Positions 62,326 through 64,000 of a stretch of DNA of 64,000 bases are shown here, in pieces. The DNA lies in the NCBI GenBank assembly GCA_964023275.1, contig OZ029919.1, positions 8,294,714 to 8,358,713 of the forward strand, in the 5' to 3' direction. How positions within the stretch are numbered: the first letter of the stretch is position 1; every line of letters begins with the position of its first letter. Under the pieces are notes generated by a model, which was not told the origin of the DNA, ran no database searches, and saw only the letters and a list, made by a program, of their open reading frames with translations. The translations under genes and the position numbers were made by a program. The stretch comes from Norana najaformis. Lineage: Eukaryota; Annelida; Clitellata; Crassiclitellata; Hormogastridae.

Positions 62326-64000
62326 TAGAAGTTCTTGGATTATTATTACTATATTTATTATTATCTTGTAAATTTTGTAGTTTAGTAATTTAAAAATTAA
62401 TTATGTGGTCTTGACAAGTTGTCACATGATCTCAGGTAGAAATTTTGTGTTTTCTTGAAGAGTATGAAAGTGTTATTGAAAACGTTAAAGTAGCAGAACC
62501 TCTTTCAAGAGACTTTTGAAGGCCATGTCAGAATGTCATATTACTTTACATTAAAAAATGTAGAAAATTGGCATTTATTCAAGAATGGGCTGCATGATAG
62601 CAATTTAGGCTTTTTTGTTCATGTTAGAATTATCATTGTATATTATAACCACAGGTGGTTACAGTCTTATGACCATTATGATCTTAAGATTATTGTGATC
62701 TTGTGATCATTATGATCTTATGATCATTATGTTCTTATTTGAACACAAACAACTTAACTAATGCTGGGTTCTTAAAAAAATGTATACATGCAACACATGT
62801 GCGTACAGCATCATGTTTAGAATGTCATTGTTTAACATTGAATAAATTTGCTACCTAATCACATGAATTGCTGTCAGTTGCTGTAACCTCTTCAAAATAT
62901 GGTGACTCTGGATGCTTACAAGAACTTCTAGTCAGTGTCTTTTGCTGCAGCGAATGATACAAGTAATAAGGATAGGAAGAGACATTCATTGGCTCAGTGT
63001 ACTTGTATCATACTGTCAATGTCTGGCTGGCTGAGCATTAGCAAGTGTGTGAGCGAATGAAAGCATGTAAATGTTGAAACTTAGTGTGCTCTACACTCTA
63101 ATATTGACCATTAATTTTAGGCCCTAAAACCCTAAATGATTAATCGTTTATGCTGTAAATTCCCAAATGACAAAATGTTGAAACTGTTCGTTTGGTCTTC
63201 ATCACCAAATTAATTCAAACATATTTGATCTTGTGATGTAAGGTCAGAATTGAAATCACGGTTGAACTCCTGTCTTAGCAACGCTGGTGAATGACGAGTC
63301 AACTGCCAACCATGGTTGTATAGTTTTATGGTTTCAATAGGACGCATTAATAACCTGGAAGATGCTTAGAGTTTCACAGTCTGACTGATTTACTTTTTGG
63401 TTGCTATGACAACTGATTTATTAATAAGCTAGACTATCCTGCGCAGAGCTTCTGTGTGCTTGTTAGGCAAATCCCATTGCTTCCCGTTTCTCCCTCTCCC
63501 CTACCCTGCCCTTTCCTCTCTGATTAGCATGAAAACAACTGCCAAAAATGTTCATATTATTTGCCAGACAGCGACACTGCCAAACCATGTATGTACGTGT
63601 TTAAGTATATTATTTTATAGATGTTTAGATATATTAGTCTCTTGAACAGAAACGACCTAAAATCCTGTATCTGGCATGGTTTGTAGCAATTTATTTCTGT
63701 TTGATTGCAAGTACATGAGCTAGTCTGCTTATTCTGAAGTTGATGTATATCAAATTGATTTGAAGTTGATTTATGTAGAACCAGCAGTGAATGAAAAACA
63801 TTATTCAGTGATACTCATGTTAACTATTCCATTACTCAATCTGCGAGTGCCCTTCTGAGTTCTTTCGTGAGGGCATTTTCAAATTTTAGTGTCGTTCGTA
63901 CTATGTTTTTCCTACAAATGAACTCTTCAGTGTTGGCACATTACTTTTAACTCTGTCTTGTAAATTATGATCAGTGTGACTATTCGATCTGTTGTACTAA

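Larger units (their letters stand above)
60994..64000. other. Region downstream of PKC
   Basis: Should begin with the PKC 3'UTR. AATAAATAAATAAATA at about 62307 could supply a poly(A) signal but is also the tail of a LINE fragment. A TA run at 61218-61242 and the 18-bp repeat at 61540-61680 are present. No further gene was recognised up to the right edge. Confidence 0.6.

Overview
The window is animal nuclear DNA. It carries three multi-exon, intron-rich genes with canonical GT-AG junctions, separated and interrupted by a dense mix of LINE, SINE and hAT remnants, microsatellites and minisatellites. The gene set (synaptojanin, PIM kinase, novel-type PKC) is metazoan. The AT-rich, repeat-laden introns resemble those of a marine invertebrate, but the phylum cannot be fixed from this window. 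No prokaryotic features, CRISPR arrays or viral genes were seen.

Layout. (1) Minus strand, 12876 down to 1388: the first 15 coding exons of a synaptojanin gene (761 codons, complete SAC phosphatase domain and most of the inositol 5-phosphatase domain); the 3' part lies beyond the left edge. (2) 12877-17171: spacer holding the synaptojanin 5' flank, retroposon ends and a 140-bp direct repeat. (3) Minus strand, 35000 down to 17172: a complete six-exon PIM-family serine/threonine kinase (318 aa). (4) 35001-45936: divergent spacer dominated by low-complexity DNA, a LINE RT remnant, a 20-bp satellite with 45 full units, a hAT MITE nested in a retroposon, and a 140-bp inverted duplication. (5) Plus strand, 45937-60993: a complete 15-exon novel-type protein kinase C (delta/theta class, 760 aa). 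(6) 60994-64000: downstream DNA with short repeats and a LINE fragment, no recognised gene.

For all three genes the exon junctions keep phase throughout, key catalytic motifs are present, and an in-frame stop lies shortly upstream of the chosen initiator ATG. The genes share signalling themes (phosphoinositide turnover, diacylglycerol response, survival kinase) but lie on different strands with large spacers, and nothing indicates co-regulation.

Most of the unusual structure is repetitive: at least five retroposon families that share a GGCGCTRTA-type 3' core but carry different simple-sequence tails; a 5S-rRNA-derived fragment; a tandem array that multiplies a splice acceptor in the synaptojanin gene; and partial exon duplications with destroyed donors in both the synaptojanin and PKC genes. 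I found no clear candidate for a wholly new molecular system. The strongest leads are those exon and splice-site duplications and the shared-core retroposon families.
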